Origin: Helicobacter sp. MIT 05-5294
GTDB lineage: Bacteria > Campylobacterota > Campylobacteria > Campylobacterales > Helicobacteraceae
Assembly (NCBI RefSeq): GCF_000765675.1
Contig: NZ_JRPA02000004.1
Span: 62,001 to 126,000 of the forward strand
DNA length: 64,000 bases
Direction: 5' to 3'
Positions 17,814 through 27,455 of this stretch are shown here, piece by piece (the first letter of the stretch is position 1; the number at the start of each line of letters is the position of its first letter). Below the pieces are notes generated by a model that ran no database searches, was not told the origin of the DNA, and was given only the letters and a program-made list of their open reading frames with translations. The position numbers and the translations under genes are program-made.

Positions 17814-18152
17814 TTAATCCTTTTTGGGTTCTTGTTTTGCTTTTTTTGCTCTCGTTTTTCGCATTTTAGGGACTACAGGACTATCTTTTGCATCAAGCGC
17901 AACTTCTTGTTTGGATTCTAACTTCTTTAATGCTTGTGAGGTTTTTTCAAGCCCATTTTGCATTGCTTGTAATGCCTTATTGGTAACTTTTTTGCTTTGA
18001 TTTACCCCTTCGTTGAATCCTTTTTGCAGATTCTCACTTAGGTTTGCACTAAGAGGATTCTTCATTAAAGTTTCTTTAATTTGCTTTTGCTTAGTAAAAA
18101 GCAATGCAACTCCTGCTCCAACTGCCAATCCTGCAATAAATGGTAATGCCAT
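17814..18152 (-). CDS. YtxH-like small membrane protein with basic tail
   Basis: A 112-residue protein that starts with a glycine-rich transmembrane helix (LPFIAGLAVGAGVALLF, 3-19). A long amphipathic helix with regularly spaced Asn, Gln and Lys follows (about 25-80), then a strongly basic C-terminus (KMRKTRAKKAKQEPKK). This matches the general plan of YtxH-domain proteins: a membrane anchor plus a cytosolic helical stalk. It is preceded by AAGGAG and lies 2 nt after the ferritin-like gene, so it is translated as part of the operon. The basic tail might interact with phosphate or nucleic acid; that is only a suggestion. Confidence 0.72.
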   Translation of the reverse strand: MALPFIAGLAVGAGVALLFTKQKQIKETLMKNPLSANLSENLQKGFNEGVNQSKKVTNKALQAMQNGLEKTSQALKKLESKQEVALDAKDSPVVPKMRKTRAKKAKQEPKKD

Positions 18153-18154
18153 AT

Positions 18155-18778
18155 TTACTCCTTGTTTTGATTTAAAAATTCATTTAGCAAATTCGCCCCT
18201 AACGCCCCAACAATCAAACCACCAATCAAAGAATAATTGAGCTTATTCAAAAACCCCTCCAACTCCATTTGGCTTAAACTTCCGTTTTGCATTTTGGCAA
18301 TCATCTCACCTGTTTCATTAAGAAGCTCTTTACCATCATTTAAAGCTTTAATGGCATTTTGCAGATTCTGCATAGAATCCCCACTGGTTTGGTTTGTATT
18401 GGCTTGATTGAGTGCATACTGAAGTGCTGGAATATGATGATTAAAACTCGCAGCTTGCAAACGATAAAAAGTATCTAAAACATTTTCGTCGCTTTCATTA
18501 GCGATTAAACGATTATATAACTCCACATTTGCATTTTCATTTGCAAGTGCTGTGGTGAGAATCTCTTGCAGATTTGTAGGCAAACGCGTTTGTTCCAAAT
18601 AAGGATTCTCCGGAATCGCAACTCCAAGATTCTGCAAATGCTGTTGTAAGGCTTGAATATGCGTTGCTTCCGCGCTTTGGAGATTCGCAAAAATTTGCCC
18701 ATAAGGGATTGCAGCACTATAAAAACCATAGGCTTTATATTCATCTTCTAATGCTAAAAGTAGATTCCAACTAGACAT
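18155..18778 (-). CDS. Ferritin-like (DUF2202-type) protein with C-terminal membrane tail
   Basis: A 207-residue protein. The first ~125 residues form a four-helix ferritin-like fold: helix A with E11/E13 (LEDEYKAY), helix B with E37xxH40 (SAEATHIQAL), helix C with E81/E86, and helix D with NHH at 113-115. The SAE..H pattern resembles DUF2202 proteins. Helix D lacks an obvious Glu next to its His residues, so the di-metal site may be incomplete. Residues ~180-200 (YSLIGGLIVGALGANLL) form a glycine-zipper membrane segment. A membrane-tethered ferritin-like protein in this operon suggests iron handling at a membrane. Its ATG overlaps the HMA2 gene by 8 nt. Confidence 0.75.
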   Translation of the reverse strand: MSSWNLLLALEDEYKAYGFYSAAIPYGQIFANLQSAEATHIQALQQHLQNLGVAIPENPYLEQTRLPTNLQEILTTALANENANVELYNRLIANESDENVLDTFYRLQAASFNHHIPALQYALNQANTNQTSGDSMQNLQNAIKALNDGKELLNETGEMIAKMQNGSLSQMELEGFLNKLNYSLIGGLIVGALGANLLNEFLNQNKE

Positions 18779-19139
18779 AAAGTTCCTTTAAATGATGATT
18801 TATCGTTTCTGCAATCTCTTCTAAATTCTCACCGACAATCAGCTGTTCAAACACTTTTGGATTCAACAATTTAGAATCATAACAAATCGTAAGAGAGCCG
18901 ATTAAAGCATTGAGTTTAATGCTTGAAATAAGCGGGGTTCGCTCCAAAATATCCAAAAATGACTGAAAATCTATCGTGCTATTTTCTACATAACTTTTAA
19001 GCTTGGAGCTCACACGCAAACGGATTCTGCCTTTTGTGTGATGGATAATAGAAAAATATTCACAAAAAACCTGCAAATCCTTTGGCGTAATCTGCAAATC
19101 TTGTAAAACTTTGGAATCTTTTAAGTCTAATTTTTTCAT
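18771..19139 (-). CDS. HMA2-like protein, first gene of ferrosome-like operon
   Basis: A 122-residue soluble protein. Residues 31-42 (IIHHTKGRIRLR) match the H-x2-x-GRxR opening of HMA_2 domains, and the rest keeps their beta-alpha-beta pattern (ISSIKLNALIGSLTICYD). There is no CxxC, so it is not a classical copper chaperone. The N-terminus of the ATPase in the same operon has a parallel sequence, LHTTKTRARF, suggesting the two are paralogous domains. It is the promoter-proximal gene, with a TATAAT box 45 nt upstream. FezB/FezC-type partners in ferrosome clusters have related domains as I recall, so it may be a regulator or partner of the pump. Confidence 0.75.
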   Translation of the reverse strand: MKKLDLKDSKVLQDLQITPKDLQVFCEYFSIIHHTKGRIRLRVSSKLKSYVENSTIDFQSFLDILERTPLISSIKLNALIGSLTICYDSKLLNPKVFEQLIVGENLEEIAETINHHLKELYV

Positions 19140-19183
19140 ATCTTTGGTGTTCTTTAAAAATAATTAAGAGATTTTAAGGCGAA

Positions 19184-19189
19184 ATTATA
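19184..19189 (-). promoter_or_regulatory. -10 box of the metal operon
   Basis: TATAAT on the minus strand, 45 nt before the HMA2-like ATG, in a very AT-rich divergent region shared with glnA. It is the best candidate for the promoter of the eight-gene operon. Confidence 0.5.
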
Positions 19190-19223
19190 AGGAAAAAAAA
19201 TTAATATCAACTTAATAATGAAA

Positions 19224-19238
19224 AAATAATGATTTTTA
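19224..19238. promoter_or_regulatory. Fur-box-like palindrome upstream of the metal operon
   Basis: AAATAATGATTTTTA matches 12 of the 14 defined positions of the H. pylori-type Fur box TAATAATnATTATTA as I recall it. It lies about 35 nt upstream of the -10 box. The surrounding sequence is so AT-rich that a chance match is quite possible. It is also about 135 nt upstream of the glnA -10 box. Confidence 0.35.
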
Positions 19239-19373
19239 ATAAAAGCAATAAAACAATGATAAATAGGGAATATAAAACAAATTAATATTAGAAAATAAAC
19301 CTTAAAATGATAATTGAAAAAATATTTTCATCAACCTTTAACAAACTTAAATCAAGATTAAACAAAAACTTTG

Positions 19374-19379
19374 TAGAAT
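19374..19379 (+). promoter_or_regulatory. -10 box of glnA
   Basis: TAGAAT 34 nt before the glnA ATG, followed by an AAGGA ribosome site at 19400-19404. No sigma-54 (GG-N10-GC) element is seen, so nitrogen control through NtrC is not suggested. Confidence 0.5.
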
Positions 19380-19413
19380 TGCGCGAAATTTTTTCTCTTA
19401 AGGATTCATCATT

Positions 19414-20850
<1,437 letters not shown>

Positions 20851-20870
20851 GCAAAATAAGTCTGCATATT

Positions 20871-20915
20871 AACGCAGAAACTAAGTTTCAAAATCTCTTA
20901 GTTTTTGCGTTTTTT
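20871..20915 (+). terminator. Rho-independent terminator of glnA
   Basis: AACGCAGAAACTAAG and CTTAGTTTTTGCGTT pair over 15 bp with a single G-U, around an 11-nt loop, and run directly into a T-tract (GCGTTTTTT). Confidence 0.85.
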
Positions 20916-20980
20916 ACAATAATTTTTCAATTCTTTTTCTTTGAAAGATTGATTTGTCCCAAAAATCGCTAAAAATTTGC

Positions 20981-20986
20981 TATAAT
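20981..20986 (+). promoter_or_regulatory. -10 box of the 705-residue protein gene
   Basis: TATAAT 34 nt before the ATG at 21020; TAGGGA serves as ribosome site. Confidence 0.55.
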
Positions 20987-21019
20987 AAAATCTATCATTT
21001 TAATTTTAGGGATTAAACT

Positions 21020-23137
21020 ATGGAGTCTTCAACAACCAACCTTTTAAGTAATTATATGCCAATGGTGCAGCGTTATAGGTCGCAATTTGCTTCTTTTAAT
21101 ACCTTGCTTGGCAAAACAACGCTAACAGGGAAAATCAGCTCGTTAGAGATTGCAGAAAATCTCTTTGATTATATGGAAAAAACGCAAGAAAAATTCGAGA
21201 ATCTTCAAGAAAAGCTCATCGAAACTATCTTGGAACAAAATTTTTTAAATTCCTACGAAGAAGCGGACACCTCCGTTAAAATCATTTCTGAAATCTTCAA
21301 TCTTTATTTTCATAACCGCCACGAAGACATCTCAACACTCTCAAAAAGCAAATTCTTAATAGATCTTTGCTTGGAGTTTGAATCCAACAAGGACAAGGAT
21401 AAAGAAAAATCCAAATCCGCTTTAGATTCCATTGTCGCATATCTTAAGAAATTCGGCTCTAGTAGCGCGGTTTATAAAGATATTATGCTTTACACAAATG
21501 ACGGCACACTTTTACAAGCCATTGATTTAGGACAAGATTATGCAGTGGCTTACAAAACCAAATTAAACCCGATTCTTGAAGCGGGTAAAATAGAAAATTA
21601 TGGGGAATTTCACCAAAAAGTAGATTTTTACAACACTAAAGAAAGAGAACAAGAAGACAAAACCGAATTTTTCTTCGTCGTTCCTCTGCGTCAAAGCAAA
21701 GAACAAGTTCCCTCTATGGTAGCAGTTTTCGTAATGAATGTGCAAAGCGAATTTAAAGCGATTTTGGAGCGTTTCCCTTACCGCCTCCCACAATCCAATC
21801 TTGTAGTGATTAATGCAAAAAATCATATTTTATTCTCTGATAATGCGCGAATGTTTCCAAGCGGACAACTATTAAGCCTCAACGAGCATAAAGACTATAC
21901 TTTCTTGGAGTATCGTTCCAAAGTTTGCATGGTTGCTTTAAGAAAAATTGGTAATATTCATGGCTTTACGAGCATTACAGAACAATGGCGTTTGTGCAGA
22001 ATCGTGCCGCTTTACATTGCTTTTGACGCTAAAAAACAAATTGATTACAAGATTGACCCTTCGTTGCTAGAAAATTCCTTGCTCATCACTAAAGATTTGG
22101 ATATTGTGATTGAAGAGAGCGAAAACATTAATGACGAATTAGGAGATGTCGTAATCAATGGTGAAATTATTGCTTCAAAAAGCCATTCTTACGCGCTCAA
22201 TCCAATCCTAAACAACATCAGGATTCTAAGCGAAGAGATGAATTTGCTTTGCGTTCAATCCACCGAAGAATTACAAAGAGGAATCTATAATGCCCTCTTT
22301 AATGTGATTGGCTATTATTCCCAATACTCCGCGCTAATCACTGATAGCCTCTTTAGGGAATGCGTTAAAGATTCTAGTTGGATAAAAAACGAAATAGAAT
22401 TTAAGGATTATTTAAGAGAACACGCACAAGGCAACATTTCCTCTGAAACACTCACAAACACGAAAGCTCTTCTTGCGCGTTTAAAAGCAAATTTCAGTAA
22501 TTTTTATAACATTGTCCTTTTTGATAAAGACGGAAACACTCTCCAAAATGCGCTAGATAGCATACCTTTAAATGCGAAAAAGCTTGGAATTGTTGATAGA
22601 TTCAATGGAAGCAACATTGAGAATCTCATCGTTTCAAACTATGAGCCAACTGCTTTTTATGAGGATAAAAAAACTATTCTTTTCTATAATGCAGTCAAAG
22701 GGGACGACAATCGTTTCTTGGGAGGCTTACTCTATGTTTTGGATTTGGAAAAGATTAAAGACTTTTTAAGCAATTCTTTGCCCAAAGATTCCGCGATTCT
22801 ATCTGATAAAAGCGAGATTTTCAGTGTCGCATTTGATAGCCAAAAAAACATTCTAGCAACCACAAAAGAAGATTTCAGCTTTGAAAGCTATAACTTAAGC
22901 GAAAAGTTTGATTTCAAAACCCTAAAAAGCTTCAAAAAAATCATTCAAATTGGGAATGAGCATTATTTGATTTGTAGCGAGGTTTGCAATCCTACCCAAA
23001 GCACTTTTACAGAATACACTAAGCGTTCGCTTTATGTAATGATTTTTGTCGCAGTCAAAAGAGAAGAAGTTGAAGAATACCTACAAGAAGCAGCGATAGA
23101 AACTTCCAAAGATTCTACAAAAGATTCCAATAGCTAG
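21020..23137 (+). CDS. Large soluble protein with duplicated Cache/PAS-like sensory region
   Basis: A 705-residue protein I cannot name. No signal peptide or membrane helix is visible, so it should be cytosolic. It appears to hold two related modules: YKDIMLYTNDGTLLQA near residue 155 and FYNIVLFDKDGNTLQNA near 495 align well. Each is followed by a strand-rich stretch (FFFVVPLRQ and TILFYNAVKG) and a hydrophobic strand plus helix (AVFVMNVQSEFKAIL and LLYVLDLEKIKDFL). This is the look of Cache or PAS ligand-binding folds. No output domain (kinase, MA, GGDEF, HTH) is seen, and the C-terminus is charged and probably disordered. A scaffold or sensory partner in chemotaxis or signalling is a guess. 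It has its own promoter. Confidence 0.65.
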   Translation: MESSTTNLLSNYMPMVQRYRSQFASFNTLLGKTTLTGKISSLEIAENLFDYMEKTQEKFENLQEKLIETILEQNFLNSYEEADTSVKIISEIFNLYFHNRHEDISTLSKSKFLIDLCLEFESNKDKDKEKSKSALDSIVAYLKKFGSSSAVYKDIMLYTNDGTLLQAIDLGQDYAVAYKTKLNPILEAGKIENYGEFHQKVDFYNTKEREQEDKTEFFFVVPLRQSKEQVPSMVAVFVMNVQSEFKAILERFPYRLPQSNLVVINAKNHILFSDNARMFPSGQLLSLNEHKDYTFLEYRSKVCMVALRKIGNIHGFTSITEQWRLCRIVPLYIAFDAKKQIDYKIDPSLLENSLLITKDLDIVIEESENINDELGDVVINGEIIASKSHSYALNPILNNIRILSEEMNLLCVQSTEELQRGIYNALFNVIGYYSQYSALITDSLFRECVKDSSWIKNEIEFKDYLREHAQGNISSETLTNTKALLARLKANFSNFYNIVLFDKDGNTLQNALDSIPLNAKKLGIVDRFNGSNIENLIVSNYEPTAFYEDKKTILFYNAVKGDDNRFLGGLLYVLDLEKIKDFLSNSLPKDSAILSDKSEIFSVAFDSQKNILATTKEDFSFESYNLSEKFDFKTLKSFKKIIQIGNEHYLICSEVCNPTQSTFTEYTKRSLYVMIFVAVKREEVEEYLQEAAIETSKDSTKDSNS

Positions 23138-23163
23138 ATTCAGAAATTTAAAACCGCTTCGTC

Positions 23164-23183
23164 TGCAAGTTCATAAACTTGCA
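23164..23183. terminator. Hairpin between convergent genes
   Basis: TGCAAGTT-CATA-AACTTGCA is a perfect 8-bp stem between the end of the 705-residue gene and the end of lepA. There is no T-run; on the minus strand a GGTTTTAAAT sequence follows 10 nt later. Confidence 0.4.
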
Positions 23184-23261
23184 CGAGTGGGCGGAATATC
23201 CAAACATTCAAAATAAATCTTAGGATTCCAACCCTATTTTACAATGCAAGATTCCACAAAC

Positions 23262-25061
23262 CTAGTCAATTTTCAAGACCGCCAAGAAAGCCTCCTGTGG
23301 CAATGCGACTTTCCCAATAGCTTTCATACGCTTTTTGCCCTCTTTTTGCTTTTCTAGCAATTTGCGCTTCCGCGTAATATCTCCACCATAACATTTTGCA
23401 GTAACATTTTTCCCCATAGATTTCACGGTTTCACGCGCAATCACTTTGTTACCAATACTCGCTTGAATCGCCACTTCAAACAACTGCCGTGGGATAATTT
23501 CTTTCATCGCCTCCACTAGCTCCTTGCCACGCTCATAAGCCTTAGATTTTGGGACGATGATACTTAGCGCATCAACGATTTCATTTGCTACGCGAATATC
23601 TAGCTTCACCAAATCACCCTCTTGATAGTCAATAGGTTCATAATCAAAGCTTGCATAACCTTTCGTGCAAGATTTGAGTTTATCATAAAAATCCATCACA
23701 ATCTCATTGGTAGGAATCCAATATTCCAGCAAAACGCGCGTTTCTTGCAAATATTCCATTTTCTTTTGGATTCCGCGCCTTTTATTTAAAAGCGTGATGA
23801 TATTGCCTAAAAACTCGCTAGGAACGATAATCGTCGCACGCACATAAGGCTCTTTGATTTTGGCGATTTTTTGCTCTGGTGGCAACTCGCTAGGATTTTG
23901 AATCCAAACAATCTCCCCATCGGTTTGACTTACTTCATAAACCACCGTGGGCGCAGTCGCAATCAAATCTAGCCCAAACTCACGCTCCAATCTCTCTTTG
24001 ACCACTTCCATATGCAAAAGCCCCAAAAACCCGATACGGAATCCAAAGCCCAAAGCAACTGAAGTTTCAGGCTCATAAGTAAGGCTAGAATCATTAAGCT
24101 TTAGCTTATCAAGCGCATCGCGCAAATCTTCAAATTTATCCGTATCAATCGGATAGATTCCGGCAAACACAAAAGGTTTTGCGGGTTCAAACCCTTCTAC
24201 AGGCTCTTTTGTGCGCACTTTAAAATCTGTCATTGTATCGCCCACTGCAATATCTGTTACATTCTTTAGCCCCAAAATTACGATTCCAATCTCTCCGCTG
24301 CGAATCACTTGAGTTTTTTCTTGACGCAAAGGGTGCGGATACATTAATCCTAGCACTTCGTGATTCTTGCCACTCCCCATAATATAGAGATTCTGCCCCT
24401 TGTGAATGCTTCCATCAAACACGCGCACGAGTGCAAGTGCGCCCAAATAATTATCAAACCACGAATCATAAATTAGGGCTTTTGTGGGTGCATCTGGATT
24501 GCCTTTGGGTGCAGGGATTCTTTCTACGATTGTGTTTAGCAACTCTGTGATTCCAAGATTCGCCTTAGCACTCACTTGCAAACTATGCGAACAATCTAGC
24601 CCGATGGTTTGCTCAATCTCATTTGTTACGCGCTCCACATTTGCAGCGGGTAAATCAATCTTGTTTAACACAGGGATAATTTCAAGATTGTTTTCTAATG
24701 CAATATAAACATTCGCAATCGTCTGCGCTTCCACGCCTTGACTTGCATCAACAACGAGCAATGCGCCATCACTTGACGCAAGGGAGCGCGAAACTTCATA
24801 GCTAAAATCCACATGTCCGGGCGTGTCAATCAGATTCAAGATATAATCTTCGCCTTGATAATGATAATTCAAGCGCACACTTTGGGCTTTAATCGTGATT
24901 CCGCGTTCTTTTTCAATCTCCATAGTATCCATCACTTGCGCACTCATCTCCCGCGCACTAATCGCGCCACACGCCTGTATTAGGCAATCTGCTAGAGTGG
25001 ATTTACCATGATCAATATGAGCGATAATTGAAAAATTGCGAATCTTTTGCATCTCTTCCAT
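23262..25061 (-). CDS. lepA: Elongation factor 4 (LepA GTPase)
   Basis: A 599-residue translational GTPase. G1 is [10 protein letters not shown]2 lies in ERGITIKA, G3 is DTPGHVD and G4 is NKIDLP. The C-terminal half contains the LepA-specific domain ending with [27 protein letters not shown]4 back-translocates stalled ribosomes and helps ribosome assembly or translation under ionic stress. The start is taken as ATG 25061 (MEEMQK), with AAGGG upstream; a nearer ATG at 25052 has too short a spacing, and the first TTG is less likely. It is a monocistronic unit with a divergent sppA promoter upstream. Confidence 0.95.
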   Translation of the reverse strand: MEEMQKIRNFSIIAHIDHGKSTLADCLIQACGAISAREMSAQVMDTMEIEKERGITIKAQSVRLNYHYQGEDYILNLIDTPGHVDFSYEVSRSLASSDGALLVVDASQGVEAQTIANVYIALENNLEIIPVLNKIDLPAANVERVTNEIEQTIGLDCSHSLQVSAKANLGITELLNTIVERIPAPKGNPDAPTKALIYDSWFDNYLGALALVRVFDGSIHKGQNLYIMGSGKNHEVLGLMYPHPLRQEKTQVIRSGEIGIVILGLKNVTDIAVGDTMTDFKVRTKEPVEGFEPAKPFVFAGIYPIDTDKFEDLRDALDKLKLNDSSLTYEPETSVALGFGFRIGFLGLLHMEVVKERLEREFGLDLIATAPTVVYEVSQTDGEIVWIQNPSELPPEQKIAKIKEPYVRATIIVPSEFLGNIITLLNKRRGIQKKMEYLQETRVLLEYWIPTNEIVMDFYDKLKSCTKGYASFDYEPIDYQEGDLVKLDIRVANEIVDALSIIVPKSKAYERGKELVEAMKEIIPRQLFEVAIQASIGNKVIARETVKSMGKNVTAKCYGGDITRKRKLLEKQKEGKKRMKAIGKVALPQEAFLAVLKID

Positions 25062-25132
25062 AAATTCCAAACCCTTAAATCAATTTAAAGCCAAAATCTT
25101 AGCAAATTTACACTTAATATTTTTGGCTATGC

Positions 25133-25138
25133 TATAAT
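25133..25138 (+). promoter_or_regulatory. -10 box of sppA-purU
   Basis: TATAAT 33 nt before the sppA ATG, with AAAGGGA as ribosome site. Confidence 0.55.
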
Positions 25139-25170
25139 TTAGGCTTTATTTTCTTTACTAAAGGGATTTT

Positions 25171-26064
25171 ATGAGAATCTTTGATTGGATTACTAAGCCT
25201 TTGGATTTTATCACCAAATACTTCAAAGCACTTGTATTCTTACTTATTGTTGTTTTGATTTTCACACCTCAAGAGGAATCCTTGCAACAAGAAGCAAATG
25301 TCGCGCGTATTAACCTCTATGGCGCAATTTTGCAAAGCGATTCATTCTTAGAAGAGTTGGAAAAATTAGAGAAAAACAAAAACATTCAAGGAATCTTGCT
25401 TGTTATTGATTCTCCCGGTGGAGCCATCGCGCCAAGCGTGGAGATTTCTGAAGCTATTAAGCGTATCAATGTCAAAACCCCCATTGTTGCTTATGCGCAA
25501 GGCGCAATGGCAAGTGGAAGCTATCTTGCTGGTGTTTGGGCGGATTCTATCGTCGCTAATCGTGGCGCACTTTTGGGTTCTATTGGCGTGATTATCAATG
25601 GTGCAGATATTAGCGAACTTGCCCAAAAGTTAGGAATCAAACCCCAAACCATAAAGGCTGGAATCTACAAAGAAGCGGGGACTTTTATGCGCCCTTGGAC
25701 TGCTGAAGAAGAAGCAATGCTTGAAAACTTGGTTTATGAGCAATATCAAATGTTTGTAGAAGTTGTCGCGAATGCTAGAGGGATTCCACAGCATAATGAA
25801 TCCCATTTCGCACAAGGCAAAATCCTAAGTGCTAAGAGTGCGTTAGAGTTTGGGCTGATTGACAAAGTAGGTAATCTTTATGATGCACAAAATTTATTAT
25901 TCCAAAAAGCAAACATCACAAACCCGCAATGGTATAAAGAAGAAAAAGATAAAATAGAGGTTTATTTGGAAAAAATTTTGGGAGATAATCTCGCACTTGG
26001 AGTGCAAAATGGAATCGCAACTACCATAGAACAACTCTCCAAAATTCAGATGAAAGGCAATTAA
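25171..26064 (+). CDS. sppA: Signal peptide peptidase SppA (S49 family)
   Basis: A 297-residue inner-membrane serine protease. One N-terminal helix (about 17-31, LVFLLIVVLIF) anchors a periplasmic domain. The S49 core shows IDSPGG, the nucleophile Ser in GAMASGSYLAG, and SIGVI. The basic residue of the dyad would be in the IKAGIYKEAGT region, as in short SppA proteins that form octamers. It degrades cleaved signal peptides in the membrane. Length fits the single-domain type rather than the 600-residue E. coli form. It is followed without a gap by purU, an order shared with H. pylori as I recall. Confidence 0.92.
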   Translation: MRIFDWITKPLDFITKYFKALVFLLIVVLIFTPQEESLQQEANVARINLYGAILQSDSFLEELEKLEKNKNIQGILLVIDSPGGAIAPSVEISEAIKRINVKTPIVAYAQGAMASGSYLAGVWADSIVANRGALLGSIGVIINGADISELAQKLGIKPQTIKAGIYKEAGTFMRPWTAEEEAMLENLVYEQYQMFVEVVANARGIPQHNESHFAQGKILSAKSALEFGLIDKVGNLYDAQNLLFQKANITNPQWYKEEKDKIEVYLEKILGDNLALGVQNGIATTIEQLSKIQMKGN

Positions 26065-26895
26065 ATGCAAATTATTTTAAAGATTCAAACACCCGACCAA
26101 AAAGGCTTGATTGCAGAAATTACACGCATTATTTTTGAATTTAACTTAAATATTCTCAAAAACGATGAATTTGTAGATAAAGAAAATAATCTTTTCTTTA
26201 TGCGTTCTGAAATAGAGGGGGTTTGCGAAATCCAATCATTGAAAAACCGCCTTTGCACCTTGCTTTCCCCACAAGCAAACATAGAAATTTTTGAATCCAA
26301 ACGCAAAAAAATCGTGATTCTTTGCACTAAAGAAAATCATTGTCTAGGTGATTTACTGATTCGTTATGATAGCGGTGAGCTAAATGCGGATATTTTGGCG
26401 GTTATTTCTAATTACGCGCTTTTAGAGCCTTTATGTCAAAAGTTTAATTTGCCTTTTGTTTGCATTCCTAGCGAGAATCTTTCAAGAGAAGAGCACGAAG
26501 CAAAAGTGCTAGAAGTGCTAGAGGGATTCCCAAATGATTACATTATCCTTGCAAAATATATGCGAATCCTAAGCCCGGCTTTCGTTCAAAAATTTGAAGG
26601 CAAAATCATCAATATCCACCATAGCTTCCTCCCTGCATTTATCGGTGCGAATCCTTACAAACAAGCCTATGAACGCGGTGTTAAAATCATCGGAGCTACG
26701 GCGCATTTCGTCAATAACGCGCTTGATGAAGGACCTATTATCTATCAAGACATTACTAAAGTCAATCACGCAATGAGTTGGAAAGATATGCAAAAAAGCG
26801 GACGCGATGTAGAAAAGATTGTATTAGCAAAAGCACTCAATCTCGCTTTAGAAGAAAAAATCTTTGTTTATAACAATAAAACCATTGTTTTTTAG
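26065..26895 (+). CDS. purU: Formyltetrahydrofolate deformylase
   Basis: A 276-residue enzyme that hydrolyses 10-formyl-THF to formate and THF, balancing one-carbon units. The N-terminal ~80 residues form an ACT domain (ILKIQTPDQKGLIAEITRIIF), and the C-terminal part is a formyltransferase fold with IHHSFLPAFIGANPY and the catalytic Asp region near GATAHFVNNALDEGPII. The initiating ATG directly abuts the sppA stop, so the two are translationally coupled. The presence of MetH in the same window gives a metabolic connection through folate. Confidence 0.94.
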   Translation: MQIILKIQTPDQKGLIAEITRIIFEFNLNILKNDEFVDKENNLFFMRSEIEGVCEIQSLKNRLCTLLSPQANIEIFESKRKKIVILCTKENHCLGDLLIRYDSGELNADILAVISNYALLEPLCQKFNLPFVCIPSENLSREEHEAKVLEVLEGFPNDYIILAKYMRILSPAFVQKFEGKIINIHHSFLPAFIGANPYKQAYERGVKIIGATAHFVNNALDEGPIIYQDITKVNHAMSWKDMQKSGRDVEKIVLAKALNLALEEKIFVYNNKTIVF

Positions 26896-27016
26896 GATTC
26901 TACAATGTGCAAAATCCACATTAAAGCTTGGAGTGCGGAATCTTAGCGGGGTTCAACACTATAAACACTAAGCAATCGCCACGACAAAACAAAGAGATTC
27001 AGAATGTTTAGAATCC

Positions 27017-27343
27017 CTAAAATAAACTAATGCTTTGGCTTTGGTGTTGTAATTGTATATCAGAAAAAATTTCTTGCTCCAAATAATACCATTCCAAATC
27101 TGATGGTATGGAAGAATCAGGCAAAGACTGCGCACTTAGGCTACTATCTCCTGCACTTTTCAACGAACGCGCACTATATCCGGCAATCGTGCCACCTTTC
27201 ATAAAATACGCAGTAACACCCGCTCCAATACCCGCTCCCAACAAAAACGCATCTGTTTTGGGAGAAATGCACCCGCCAAACAACATTGCCACACACGCGA
27301 GATAGCCCAAGATACATAACTTTTTAATGGCTTTTTGTTTCAT
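27017..27343 (-). CDS. Small lipoprotein with glycine-zipper helix
   Basis: A 108-residue hypothetical protein. The N-terminus has a lipoprotein signal with lipobox LFGGC (Cys25), followed by FLLGAGIGAGVTAYF, a glycine-zipper stretch, and a Ser-rich tail. It should be lipid-anchored on the periplasmic side or in the outer membrane. It is transcribed away from tatB with about 110 nt of shared promoter region. No enzymatic motif is seen and I do not know the family; glycine-zipper lipoproteins such as SlyB-like proteins are similar in plan only. Confidence 0.7.
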   Translation of the reverse strand: MKQKAIKKLCILGYLACVAMLFGGCISPKTDAFLLGAGIGAGVTAYFMKGGTIAGYSARSLKSAGDSSLSAQSLPDSSIPSDLEWYYLEQEIFSDIQLQHQSQSISLF

Positions 27344-27405
27344 TTATTTGCCTTTCTTTAAAGAGAATCTACACTTCTCTAAGCACACTTTATTCCAAAA
27401 TTGGA

Positions 27406-27411
27406 TAGAAT
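27406..27411 (+). promoter_or_regulatory. Candidate -10 box of the tatBC-queA-rsmG operon
   Basis: TAGAAT 44 nt before the tatB ATG in the divergent region with the lipoprotein gene. Confidence 0.35.
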
Positions 27412-27455
27412 CGCAAACTTCAAATAAAAAACATGATAAAAGGCAAAATTTAGCG

